In this document: piece after piece, positions 23,576 through 34,071 of the stretch
Numbering within the stretch: the stretch's first letter is position 1
Layout of the letters: every line of letters starts with the position of its first letter
Notes under the pieces: model-generated
What the model saw: the letters and a program-made list of their open reading frames with translations, nothing else
Told to the model about the DNA's origin: nothing
Database searches by the model: none
From: Pisolithus tinctorius
Taxonomy: Eukaryota > Basidiomycota > Agaricomycetes > Boletales > Pisolithaceae
Length of the DNA stretch: 64,000 nt
Assembly: GCA_024663395.1 (NCBI GenBank)
Contig: JANFAH010000032.1
Location: 678,971 to 742,970, forward strand
Direction of reading: 5' to 3'
Translations under genes and position numbers: made by a program

Positions 23576-23999
23576 CTTTACCCACTCCACGACTTTGAAA
23601 CGAGGATTCCATTGATAAATCCTAGTCCGCAAATGGCGCAATCACACTTCATTCGCCGTCATCTTCTGGTCCATAACATGCCCATCAAGCATGGTTGATA
23701 TGCCGATCATGCAACAATGTCTCTCCTAAAGGAGAGCCCCCGTTCCTAACCATCCTGTCAGTGTGTCCCCTGGACCCAGACTGGAACATCAGCAAGATGT
23801 TCACGTTCAATTCCGCTTTCCACTGGTACCGTTCAGCCAACCCGGGTATACTTTCTTGCCTGTGCACTTCATCTTCACACCATCTTCATTTGGCAGGCTA
23901 CTGTGCACCGTGACGGGCCAGGTCACCGGACCTGTAATGGATATAAGAGGTCAGCCTTGTGGAAAAAGATCCGTACCAACGCCTCGACTGCTTCCTGTA

Positions 24000-24510
24000 T
24001 TATCGCAATCGACTACGGTCTCTGCAAGCCTTAGTACAGATGACATGCAAGGATTCTATCCGGAACTCGAGGTATGAATGCATCGTGAATTCACAAAACG
24101 AGTGAACAGGGAGGTTTTCTGGTGAGGCAAAGGTTGGATCATGTCCAGAGCCAAGGACCACGCCGTCCGAAGCAAATGCTTCCATCCCCACTCAGCGTGC
24201 AAGTCCTTATTAATATCATTTGACGCGATACGCTTTCTGTGCACCCGTGTATATGGTCGTAGTGGCAATGGCTTTGCATGACGATGTAAGCCAACTGTCC
24301 CGTGAGGTTCAAAGATGTACTCTTGTTTCCTTCGACGGTGACTGTTTCGATGAATTCTCTCAAACTTTTTACCCCGGTGCGAGGGGTGATCAAAACCGTG
24401 CTCGACGTTAATGGGTGAGCTTTGAATACGAGGACGGGCGACACCACCAAATCACTTCCACAGTGTACATCTTTCTCTGTATCGCTGCAGTATGTGGGGG
24501 ACATGGACGG
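24000..24510 (-). pseudogene. Metallo-beta-lactamase-fold hydrolase fragment
   Basis: The minus strand encodes LREFIETVTVEGNKSTSL and LAYIVMQSHCHYDHIHG (about 24320-24280). The second carries HxHxDH, the metal-binding signature of metallo-beta-lactamase-fold hydrolases. In another frame further on is VVLGSGHDPTFASPENLPVH (about 24150-24100), which fits the later part of fungal members. The frame change between them and the missing N- and C-terminal parts suggest a decayed gene. Substrate cannot be inferred. An unrecognised intron could join the two halves. Confidence 0.45.
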
Positions 24511-25132
24511 GGAGCTGGCTGCTTCCAGTAAACAGAGAAAAACAAAGTATGCTAGTGACGAAAGTGAAGGCTACGCAGTAGTAGGAACACTCCACTGTGT
24601 CTTTCATCAGGAAGTGAATAGACGGTTTAAACCTGTTTAAACCTGTCACTGACTAGTCGTGACCATGATTCCGTCATTCCCTGTCCCTCAGATGTTGCGC
24701 TTATCATGAGTTGTAATGAGAAGATATGTATCAGACGCTGTTCTTTCACCACACCAAATATTATCCACTCGAAACAGGAGGAATGATGACCACCTCTCCC
24801 CCACCCCTGATGTGGCAGGTCGCCGGTTCGTATACTATCACCGCATCTACGCTCCATCTCCTGGTGGCCAGAATCCTGTCAAGACCCGCACCGAGGTCAA
24901 GTCAGTCGAGGTGGGACGCCAAGGATTACAGGAAAAACGGCGCCGTTAGGAGTTTCACCGTGCCTTCGCAGCGACCAGTAGCGGTGGATGCTCCAGCAAA
25001 GTTAAGAACTGTAACTTTGGTCATGTGGGCGTCGTGGTTACTTGTAGATAGCTTTACGCTATACTGGTAAGTGTACACGGGCGTCCTACGCATTTTCGGT
25101 CGCTAGCCCCAGATGCGCCAGACAAGATGCCA

Positions 25133-26219
25133 TCAGTCCTTCCTGCAGAGCTCCGCACACCACCAGATCGGTCTTGAAGTATTAACTGTCACGAATTTTT
25201 CCTCAGGGACCAGATGGTTCGACGTCGAAACCAATCCATCTAAGGATGATTCTGCCTCAGCTTACGAGAGAATGAAGAAGTCAGTGAAGGCATCATAACA
25301 AAGATCACTTTCGCGTACTTAGGTTCCAGCGGAGACCAGTGGTCGTCAATATCGTGGACTCCACTCCGACGGGTAGCAGCCCGCACGTAGGTCCCAGTAT
25401 GTCGTGGTCGATGCGAATGCGATGCCGTCCCTAGGGTGCTTGTTTAGTACTAGCCCTCCATGATCGCACAACGTATACCTCGTCGAGCACCCAGGCAATG
25501 TTATCATCCGTGACCACAAATACCTTCTTTCGCGTTCGCCGTAACTTGTGCAAGTACGAGAGTGTATGTACGGTCTGGTCCAATCTTCCACTCAATCCTC
25601 CAAGGATGATAATTTCGTACTTCGTAATAAGCCTTGAGATTGAGCAAATTCGCAGCGTTCGATAAAACTTAGAGACCCACCTCCCGATTCTCTAGTTTCT
25701 CCTTTTCCTGGATCGATTGAACACACTTCATTAAATCTGTCGAATTTTGGTCATGGTCTCGTACGACCGGAACGCCCTACCCGACACCCAGAGGTGAAAA
25801 GACTAAGACTTCAACATCGACAATCAAACCTTGGAGGTATAGTAATCCTGCACATCAGCCCGTAAGGAATCCAGGTCACCCTTGATCACGTTCGGAACAT
25901 AGCTGCGATCCTTTCAGGTGAGGCAATCACGACAGTTCAAGAATAGCAAAACCCACGAGCAACGATGATCATCCTGGAGGAGATCAAACAATCGGTTGGC
26001 ACCTCCGTCTGCACAACAATGCCATGAGCAGGCGTTCCATAGTATGTCCAGTAGATTCCGGGAGAATGGTTGGTTTAGGATGATTAATCCACGTGCAACT
26101 GGCGGCGTGCTCGGGATAGAAGGGTTCAAAAATGACACGTCCCACTCTGTGATCCCAGTCTGAGATGCATTATTGGGCGTGTAAAACAGCGTGCTTATGC
26201 CAGCACCCATGTTATTCAC
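25133..26219 (-). CDS. THI80: Thiamine pyrophosphokinase
   Basis: This enzyme transfers pyrophosphate from ATP to thiamine to make thiamine diphosphate. Six exons, read on the minus strand, restore the whole family sequence. Exon 1 has WDVSFLNPS, RGLIILNQPF and the substrate-site CADGGANRLFDLL. Then come NVIKGDLDSLRADVQDYY, VVRDHDQNSTDLMKCVQS, EIIILGGLSGRLDQTVHTLS with YLHKLRRTRKKVFVVTDDN, IDHDILGPTCGLLPVGVEST with TILTTTGLRWNLTEAESS, and LDGLVSTSNHLVPEE. The protein ends SRPIWWCAELCRKD, stop at 25133. Intron boundaries are GTGGGT...CAG, GTTTGA...TAG, GTGGGT...AAG, GTATAC...TAG and GTACGC...AAG. No frame break is needed. The start at 26219 is the first Met of the open frame, and an upstream exon cannot be excluded. 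The gene lies between IRG-like copies A and B and is in the same orientation; its function is unrelated to theirs. Confidence 0.9.
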
Positions 26220-26283
26220 GACGACGTCTGCGAGAGTTGGCCTAGTGTGTCAAGTTTCAGCATTCCCACCCGCGGTCATCATA

Positions 26284-27260
26284 TCAAATACGGTGCCAAG
26301 CAGTGTGTTGAAGAGACATGAAAAGCTGAAAACACCGGAATTCGCTGCTGCGGTTGCCAGTGAGTGGATGATAACCTGCATGGCAGTTGTGACTTGTAGG
26401 TAGCCCTTCAACTGCGACCAGGCATGTTCGTGCCAAAGCTATGTGCATGAGCTGAGATTGGTATCGTACATCGAACACAAGAACCTACGCGACCCGACCG
26501 AAAGATAGTAAATCATGATGAACAGTACGTACATACTACGCGAGAAGGACAGGCCAGTACGTCTAATAGCTCCGCAACTCTAATAGGTGCGCTGCAGACA
26601 GTAGCAGCCCTCGAACGCCAGCTGGAGCCTGGAGCATTCGTTTACTGCTCAAAACCGTGGACGTCTTAGACTCGCTGCGGGAACAACATACTTTGGACAT
26701 CTCCGCGGTAGAGTAGGAGAAGATCAAACTTGCAAATGACGTTGACCAATGTGCGCTGTGTCCCAAGCCGATGGGATGAAGCATGTGACGGACTGTCTCA
26801 CTGAGAAATGTATGGGAGGAGTCCTTATCTATTCTCTCCGGTCCTGACGGACCGGTACGGTTCAGATCCCAAGGAATGGACTTCGTGGTTTTGCAGTTGC
26901 ATGCGCCATCTGTCAGAGCGTCAATAGTCTTTACCGTCTTCCCGCCATCGTAACTTTGCAGTGGCCGATCGTCCAGCATTCCATACTTTGTCATGTTAGT
27001 TGAGCACTTAGTATTACAATCGTAGAAGATGCATTTGATACATGAGATCAATAGTCTTCGTGGTTGACCACACATTTTCTGTGGCCATGAGTAAGACTGC
27101 TTGCTCGCGCCGAACGGGATCGGAGCAGCCCACGGAGTGTACGACATACAATGTGAGGGGGAAAGAGATAAACTAGTTCACCCGCGTTAGCTATAACATG
27201 AACATAATCTAGTGGTGCACGTACGCGGGTATCAAACAAGTTTCGAAATAACAGGCCCAT
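26284..27260. other. Region with no recognised gene
   Basis: A minus-strand frame of 194 codons (26563-27147) and smaller ones are open but I recognise no domain in them. The stretch lies between the thiamine pyrophosphokinase start and the stop of IRG-like copy B. Confidence 0.3.
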
Positions 27261-27267
27261 AAGCCAT

Positions 27268-28614
27268 CTAATCCGAGCAGTCATCATTGTTTATGCGAGA
27301 GAAACGAGGAGAGCAAGCCTCGTCCAGGATGTCTTTAATCAAATCCAACTCGTCGATAATTCTGTAAGAGAACTGAAGTGAACGATCCTTGACGATGGAC
27401 AGCAGCGTCCTATTGGAGATCATGTAGACCCGTTGGTCAGGTAGTTCGGCTTCCTTGAGGTTCCGTTTGACATTTTCCCGTGTATCTGCAATGAACTTTT
27501 GGCGAGCGGTACTGTACTGCGACTCGCGCCCCGGCATCTCATCAAAATCACTGTCGTATCCGTTTTCATACATGATGTTGCGAATGTGTACGTCCGCCTT
27601 CGAGCGAACGATGTACGTCGGGATCTGGAATCTCCTGCAGTTCGTCAAGATTGCGATATCCGTCTGTGTGAAGCGATTGTCGAACAGGACGACGACACAG
27701 TCGAACACGAAGAGACCTTGGGCGTTGAAGTACAGCCAGTCTGGCTGATGCAGAGTCCCTGCCCCGGGAACATCGTACCACACGAACGGAAAGTCAGAGT
27801 TCGGGTCTGGATATCGACCTATTGTAACAGTGGTTTCGACGACTCCAGTTTTCGCAGCGTCCTCATGCCGACTCTCCAGACCACGGATGGCGTTGATCAA
27901 CGATGACTTGCCACTACCGGCGACACCTGCGACAGCGAAATGAAAGCGACCTTGCTCATATTGCACCTTTGTTTTCGCTGCGGTTATTTCGTCCAATGTG
28001 GGTATGACGACCGGCTGTATACCCCTCTTAAGGCGTTCCTCTGCCTCCTCCTGCGCCTCCTTGGCAGCACGGGCAGTTTCTGCAGCTTCCTGTGCGGCTT
28101 TCTCTGCTGCCGCTTGTGCAGCCCTTGCCTTTTCGGCGATCTCCTTGGAAGCTTGCTGAGCGTCTTTAACCTTCTCTTCAGCCCGCCGTGTTTCTTTCTG
28201 GGCTTTCTCCAAACGTTTGGCCCTAGACTTTTTACTACCTCGTGATGACCCGCGCACTTGCGATGCGCTGCATTCTGCTTGGATATTCTCCTCCTTTCTT
28301 CTCGCCTCCTCGGCCTTGCGAATGAGTTCATCTTCATGGAGGCGAGCTCTCCTCTCGTCCTGCCACGCTGCTTCTGATTGCTGTTGGGCCTGTTCAGCTG
28401 CCCGAGTTGCTTTGGTCGCATCCCGCGTTGCGAGTTGGGCCATTTCCAACACGTACTCCTTGCCGCTCTGGGTTTCAGCCACGGCACGCAGTCTCGGGTT
28501 GTCACGAACACGATGTGTACGGATAAACCTGAGCCTTGTCCAGATGTGCCAAGCAAGGCGAAGTAGAGCGTAGCCAGCAAGTCCAACGGCGCCAATGGCT
28601 AGGACCTGACCCAT
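27268..28614 (-). CDS. IRG-like GTPase, copy B
   Basis: The gene is intronless, 448 residues, and the closest relative of copy A. It starts MGQVLAIG with a hydrophobic segment to about residue 28 (AWHIWTRL), then RDNPRLRAV. A very Ala/Glu/Lys-rich coiled-coil region of about 140 residues follows (AEKARAAQAAAEKAAQEAAE and neighbours). The P-loop GVAGSGKS lies near residue 230, followed by INAIRG, DAAKTGVVETT, DVPG and RSKAD. The C-terminus, EACSPRFSRINNDDCSD, is close to that of A. It lies head to head with copy C, with about 670 bp between start codons, so the two may share a promoter region. Confidence 0.88.
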   Translation of the reverse strand: MGQVLAIGAVGLAGYALLRLAWHIWTRLRFIRTHRVRDNPRLRAVAETQSGKEYVLEMAQLATRDATKATRAAEQAQQQSEAAWQDERRARLHEDELIRKAEEARRKEENIQAECSASQVRGSSRGSKKSRAKRLEKAQKETRRAEEKVKDAQQASKEIAEKARAAQAAAEKAAQEAAETARAAKEAQEEAEERLKRGIQPVVIPTLDEITAAKTKVQYEQGRFHFAVAGVAGSGKSSLINAIRGLESRHEDAAKTGVVETTVTIGRYPDPNSDFPFVWYDVPGAGTLHQPDWLYFNAQGLFVFDCVVVLFDNRFTQTDIAILTNCRRFQIPTYIVRSKADVHIRNIMYENGYDSDFDEMPGRESQYSTARQKFIADTRENVKRNLKEAELPDQRVYMISNRTLLSIVKDRSLQFSYRIIDELDLIKDILDEACSPRFSRINNDDCSD

Positions 28615-29287
28615 CCCATCAAACGATTACCTAGTCTTCATCCTTAGACAATCTTGTGTAGTGGAAATGATGGGAACGCACCCCGTACGCAGTTGGAGAA
28701 AGCAGGGAGAGCAATGGAACTAGTGTGGGGCTCTTTAAGGCCCTGTGATGGCGGCAAGGGCATCGAACTCGATAAGGAACGCCTGTGGAAGACTCGGCTA
28801 TCCCATTCTCGTGCTGCTGTGGAAACCTACTGCACCGTCACATGGCCTGTGTAGATAATTAAATACGTATGACTCCGTCCGAAGAACTTCGAGGTTTAGG
28901 CCCGAATGTTAGCGAACCGTATCTGTGACTGCATGGCGGGACAGTGCAGACCAGTTGATCCACTGCCACGACATGGAGTGAAGGATACGAAGCATCCACA
29001 TACATAGTGTGTGGGAAACAAGTATACGGCATCTACTAGTACATCACCGTTGGACCAAACCTGGAATGGTTGATTGGGTTTTCAACGTGTGGTCAAGGGG
29101 GCTTCCGCATGCCTGCTAAATCGGCGAGGTTAGGCTGACACCCTGGTAGCAATTGCCCGTTGCCCCGTGGTTCATTTTTGACTTACTTTTTTGGCTGGCA
29201 AGTCATCGTTCTAGTGAGGGTACGTTTTCTTTCCTGTGCTCTTGGTCCCACCACTACAATCTTCGTCTGGCAGGCTACTCGTGCACA

Positions 29288-30322
29288 ATGGGTCAAGCTG
29301 CGAGCACCATTCCTATCGTGCTGTACCAAGTGTATCGAATTGCAAAAGTCATCGTCAATATCGTTGACTCCATCGTCGAATCACATGTCCGCGACAACCC
29401 GACCATGGTTAACCTCGATGGTGCCAAAGATGGGAGGGACTATGCCCAGAGAACCGCACGAGCTGCCGCAGAGGAAGCGGCCACAGCACCTCCACAGATG
29501 GCGTTGATCGCCAAGCAGGCACAAGTAGTTGCGGAAGAGCGCCTCCGGAAGGGCGTGCAGCCGGTGGTTGTACCATCCTCCACCGAACTAACAGCCGCGA
29601 AGAAGAGAGTACAGTACAAGGAGGGACTCCTCCACTTCGCCGTCGCAGGTGTCTCTGGCAGCGGGAAATCTTCGTTGATTAACGCCTTCCGTGGTGTACG
29701 CAACGGTGATACTGGTGCAGCACCCACTGGTGTCATCGAAACCACTTCTCAGATTGATCGATACCCTGATCCAAACCCAAGGCTCCCATTTGTGTGGTAC
29801 GATGTCCCCGGAGCAGGTACTCTCAACCAGCCAGACTGGTCGTATTTTAACTCGCAAGGCCTCTTCGTGTTCGATTGCATCATTGTCCTGTTCGACAACC
29901 GCCTCACCCTGACAGACATCTCTATCTTGACGAACTGCAGACGATTCCAAATCCCCGCTTACATCGTGCGCTCTAAAGCGGATGTTCACATCCGCAATGT
30001 CATGACTGATATGGGTTATGACAGTGAGAACGATGGTGGAACTCGTCATGGGGAGGCATACAACGCTGCCCGCGAGCACTACATCGCTGAAACGCGGGCA
30101 ACCGTTCAAAAGAACCTCAAAGAAGCCGGTTTACCTGACCAAAGGGTTTACGTTGTCTCCCACAAGACAATGATATCTACTGTGAAAAATCGCGTGTTAT
30201 CCCCAAAAACGATCCATGAGTTGGAGTTGATGAGAGACTTGCTCGAAGAAGCTTGTGCTCGCCGGTGCATTCCCCGCAGTGATGCAACGCAAGCGAATGG
30301 TGGACAATCGATCTGGTCCTGA
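29288..30322 (+). CDS. IRG-like GTPase, copy C
   Basis: The gene is intronless, 344 residues. The start at 29288 (MGQAASTI) was preferred over a Met 45 codons earlier because of the family MGQ start and because the leader just before it is shared with copy A's upstream region. MGQAAS fits the N-myristoylation consensus well, with Ser at position 6. The linker before the P-loop is shorter than in A and B. GVSGSGKS is at 121-128, DVPG at 172-175 and RSKAD about 56 residues later. The C-terminus includes EEACARRC. It converges with copy D; the stop codons are about 250 bp apart. Confidence 0.87.
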   Translation: MGQAASTIPIVLYQVYRIAKVIVNIVDSIVESHVRDNPTMVNLDGAKDGRDYAQRTARAAAEEAATAPPQMALIAKQAQVVAEERLRKGVQPVVVPSSTELTAAKKRVQYKEGLLHFAVAGVSGSGKSSLINAFRGVRNGDTGAAPTGVIETTSQIDRYPDPNPRLPFVWYDVPGAGTLNQPDWSYFNSQGLFVFDCIIVLFDNRLTLTDISILTNCRRFQIPAYIVRSKADVHIRNVMTDMGYDSENDGGTRHGEAYNAAREHYIAETRATVQKNLKEAGLPDQRVYVVSHKTMISTVKNRVLSPKTIHELELMRDLLEEACARRCIPRSDATQANGGQSIWS

Positions 30323-30574
30323 GTCCGCGCGTCTACTGCAGGACAAGGCCTAGTGCACTCGAGATGTATGTATCGCTACCTTTTCTTCCCATTTTCGTTC
30401 TCGTCTCAGCAACAGATTCCATTCTTTGCACTACACCGACACTGTATGATACCTGGCCCCTTTTTTCTTTCATATGCATCTCACTATCAACAGTGTATTT
30501 GAACCGAACCGTAACTATAATCAGAGAAATGTTGTAATGTGGAGCAAATGCCACGCACTCGCGTACAGTAATCT

Positions 30575-31441
30575 TCACGCTCTATCCTCAGGTGCAACGC
30601 AGCGACGTCCACAGGCCTCTTCAAGTAAATCCTTCAATAACTCCATCTCATCAAGCGCCGTCTTGGGTAGGATGTGCTCCTTAACTGCAGACAACAAAAC
30701 CTTGTTGGACACGAGGTAGACCTTCTGTGGTGGTATCATTGCATCTCGAAGGTTTTTCTGCACGGTTGCCCACGAGTCTGAGATGTAACGTTGACGGGCT
30801 GCATTGTACATTGTCTCATGTTGTGATTCGTCATCATCGTCACTGTCATAGCCCATATCGCTCATGAGGCTGCGAATATGGACATCTGCCTTTGACCGCA
30901 CGATATAGGTGGGGATCTGGAATCGTTGGCAGTTTTCCAAGATTGCAGTGTCCATTTGTGTGAAGCGCTCGCCAACGAGGACGATAATGCAGTCAAATAT
31001 GAAAAGTCCCTGGTTATTGAAGTACTGCCAACCTGGCTGGCTGAGGGTCCCTGCCACCGGAATGTCATACCACACGAATGGCAACCGGTGATTTGAATCG
31101 CGATATGGAACAATCGTGATTGTGGTTTCGACAACTCCAGTGGGAGCAGCACCACTATCACTGTTGCGCAGACCGCGGAGAGCGTTGACCAGAGATGATT
31201 TCCCGCTCCCAGCAACACCTGCAACGGCAAAGTGGAACAATCTGTCTTGATGTTGCACCCTGGCCTTTGCCGCCGCAACCTCCTCAGGGGTAGGCAAGCC
31301 GACTGACTGTACACCCCTTCTGAGACGTTCTTCTGCTTCCTCTTGTGCTCGAGCAATAGCTTTCAGGGTGGGATTGGTAACCACACGTAAGCTTTGGATT
31401 ATCTGGACGATAGTCAGCAATATCGACCATTGTTGCCCCAT
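30575..31441 (-). CDS. IRG-like GTPase, copy D, altered G3 motif
   Basis: The gene is intronless, 288 residues, the shortest member. The start at 31441 (MGQQWSIL) follows the family rule; an earlier Met at 31495 adds 18 residues. A hydrophobic N-terminus, NPTLKAIA and a short linker lead to P-loop GVAGSGKS (75-82) and NALRGL. The G3 motif reads DIPV (126-129) instead of DxPG, and the DNA is GACATTCCGGTG. Nearby family positions are also changed: VPYRDSN for GRYPDPN and LVGERF for LFDNRF. RSKAD is intact. The protein probably still binds nucleotide, but loss of the DxxG glycine may impair hydrolysis or switching. The C-terminus has EEACGRRC. Confidence 0.85.
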   Translation of the reverse strand: MGQQWSILLTIVQIIQSLRVVTNPTLKAIARAQEEAEERLRRGVQSVGLPTPEEVAAAKARVQHQDRLFHFAVAGVAGSGKSSLVNALRGLRNSDSGAAPTGVVETTITIVPYRDSNHRLPFVWYDIPVAGTLSQPGWQYFNNQGLFIFDCIIVLVGERFTQMDTAILENCQRFQIPTYIVRSKADVHIRSLMSDMGYDSDDDDESQHETMYNAARQRYISDSWATVQKNLRDAMIPPQKVYLVSNKVLLSAVKEHILPKTALDEMELLKDLLEEACGRRCVAPEDRA

Positions 31442-32087
31442 TGATCTAGTACCATGCATAGCATCGTTAAACAAGGGGGATACTGGCCGCGACACACCTT
31501 TCTTTAGATGGTCGAGGAATGAGAGTGTACGGACGACACCGCTGGAGGTGAGTTACGTGTAACGGGGACACACTGCTAGCATGACTATTTGGTCGCGCTT
31601 ATCGCGGGCGCAAACAGTCCTATCGTAGGGCAAGGGGTTTAAACGCGACATAGCCTGGGTAGATCGATCTTAATAACATAGCCACAAGAATCTCGCAGGC
31701 ACTTACTCACTAGTAGTGACCTCGATTGGTCAGAGTGCAGCACGTAAGTAGCAGTGGTCTAGAAACCCAGGCTGAGTATCCCTCGGGTCGCGCCTGAAAG
31801 TGAGAAGGGCAGGGTATCAGGACTAAAGTCCAATTGAAAGACGATGTTTTCAACTGCTTGTTTTGCACCCTTGATCTGGCATCTTTGTGGATTCTCCGGA
31901 TGATCAATAATTTCCATCAATTGACATACTCTGGAACTGGAAGCTGTCCATCCTCCAATTCCATCGTATGTGGTGCTGAGCAGGCTTTGACCGAGACCTG
32001 GTGGTGGTACTCCATATGAGTGGATTACATAATCCCCACTGCGTAGTCTCGCTCAACCCGTCATCGCGGTGGTCAAAAACAGCTGGA

Positions 32088-33408
32088 ATGGCGTCTCGTT
32101 CGCTGCTCCGCGCGTCTTCTGCAGTCCGGCACGCTCGACGATATCGCCAACCAGTTTCAATACGATTCTCATCGACGCCCTCAAAGGACGTGCCAAAAGA
32201 TGCAAGTACGGCCGGACAGACCCCGGCTCGTCAGCAATCCTGGCTTACCCAGAAAGTAAAATCAAACCCGGTTTTTTATACTATCTTTCTCGGGCTCGCA
32301 CGGGCACTCGGGTACGGGTCGCCGCAGCAGTTGGCCAACCGGCGTGCTCTCCATCTGTACAACCACCTCTGTGCAAAGCGTGCAGATGAAGAGGCTGACT
32401 TTTGGAAGAACGGTATGTCACGTCCCTTCCCAGTCTTGTGTTTTGTTGCCTCACGTTTTGGCACTCGCAGAGTGCGCCCTTCCGCCGACATTTCAGTCTT
32501 GGTTTACAATCACCAACTTCCATGTCTGGCTTCTGACTGTCCGCCTCCGTTCGCTCCCCGCTCCGCACGGAAAGCAACATATCCAAGGTCTGATCGACCA
32601 CTTTTTCCAGGACGTTGAAGAACGCGTTCGGTATGTCCTCCAACCTGGTTTGTTACCTCCTCGCTCGCCGTCTCCGTCTTCACCAAACTCCCCCAAAAAT
32701 TCCACACCGCTGCCCCAAGTCCGTGCTGACAACGCATCGTACATCTCTCCATATCTACCAAGCCAGTTCTACACCCAACCATCCTCACTCCCACCACCGG
32801 ACACGTTTCCGTCACCTGCCGCATATGCAAAAGCCCAGAAACGCGGCCGTGCTGCAGAGCGAGTCATCGTGCGACAAATGAAGATCCTTAAAGAACAGTG
32901 GGTTGGTCTGGGCATGAGCATGGACCTCGGACTCTTGCGCGGAGATGCGGAGCTCGCGGCAGCAGTCTGGCGCAACTTCCTCGGTGCTCGGGGGGCCGCA
33001 GGCGTCGGCCTCCCAATCGAAAGCGGGATTAAAGCCGATGAAACCCGTCCTGCATTTAGACGATCAGTGAACCTTGTCGGTGGCGCGGTCGACCGTGTGG
33101 ATAAGTTGAATATCGATGCAGAAGAAATGAAAGATGACCAAAGTGGTGTCCACGATTTCCCCCCACACGAAAGTGATCGGTGAGTTATTTTTTGGTTCCA
33201 TTCGTTCCTGCCGCTCCGCAATTTATGTATAATTGCCCATGGCAGGTATATATCCTATCCAGAGATAATGTCTGCCCTCGTAACATACGTTCGACGAGAA
33301 GCTCAGCGCCTGGAAAAGGTTGCCGATTCCTCGATATTTGGACCCCGTACCGTCGGACGGGAGGGCGAGGGTATTAAGGCACTTCGGTGGGGACCAATAA
33401 GGCAGTAG
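32088..33408 (+). CDS. CBP3: Ubiquinol-cytochrome c reductase assembly chaperone (CBP3/UQCC1 family)
   Basis: Members of this family bind newly made cytochrome b at the mitochondrial ribosome and help assemble complex III. Three exons were worked out: 32088-32412, 32471-33179 and 33246-33408, giving 398 residues. The N-terminus (MASRSLLRASSAVRHARRYR and on to RFSS) is Arg/Ser-rich like a mitochondrial presequence. The core domain spans VFYTIFLGLARALGY through LYNHLCAKRADEEADFW, ECALPPTFQSWFTITNFHVW, LIDHFFQDVEERVR and MKILKEQWVGLGMSMDLGLL. The third exon, YPEIMSALVTYVRREAQRLE, continues the family C-terminus. Reading on without the last splice stops at 33183, so that shorter product is an alternative. 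A Pro/Ser-rich insert of about 60 residues in the middle is probably disordered. Confidence 0.88.
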
Positions 33409-34071
33409 CACCGAGGCTCGCCCCCGTCTTGTAGTTCACACTAATAGATCAGCATGTCAACCCCCAGTACCCACCCCTCTTATCGGACCATCTGGTGCGA
33501 TGTCACTTCACTGCGGATACATTCGCAAAGTGGTGAGTATTGCCAATCTCGGCTTAGACAGACTCTTCGTTTGGTCATTAGACGGGTGCCCGAGATCTCC
33601 ACTTGTCAGGTGAGGAGCCTTATATGACGTTGCTTCCCATCGATAACACCTCACGTGCTGGGGCTGTGGGACGTGGTATGTGCTTAGCTGTGTTCACCTG
33701 ATCGCTGATATCACGACAGTGATTGTTATCCTCGACCCCCTTTCTTTGCGGTGGCCGGAACTGTATAGGCACGCTAAGTACCAATCGCTAATCGTGAGTT
33801 ACTAGTTTGAATCGATTATCCGTTGTTCCACGGGCCTGTGCCATCGAACTATATCGAGAGCGGCACCCACATTTGTCAAACCAAGACCTTGCTAATGAAA
33901 TATTAGCCCCGACCGGTGCCAATATCCCCCGACAACTGACAGTGTAGTCTACCTTCATTTGTAAGTTGTTTTACAGTACAGGGGATCAGGGTACATCAAG
34001 GTACATACTACTGATATACTTCTGTCGTGCTAGTGTAGGCACACCGTCAATGTACATAGAACTCAAGCTTC
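33409..34071. other. Intergenic region
   Basis: I see no gene here. It separates the ends of two convergent genes, the CBP3-like gene and the ZIP transporter. Confidence 0.5.

Noticed and set aside
23434..23641. Longer N-terminus for IRG-like copy A from Met at 23641
   Set aside because: The added residues have no match in the other copies, whose shared start is MGQ at 23434.
26563..27147. Minus-strand 194-codon frame next to the thiamine pyrophosphokinase gene
   Set aside because: Tried as a short-chain dehydrogenase or an upstream exon; no cofactor motif or splice join supports it.
27984..28595. Minus-strand frame of 203 codons overlapping IRG-like copy B
   Set aside because: Shadow frame of the Ala/Glu-rich coiled coil, rich in Arg and Pro with no family match.
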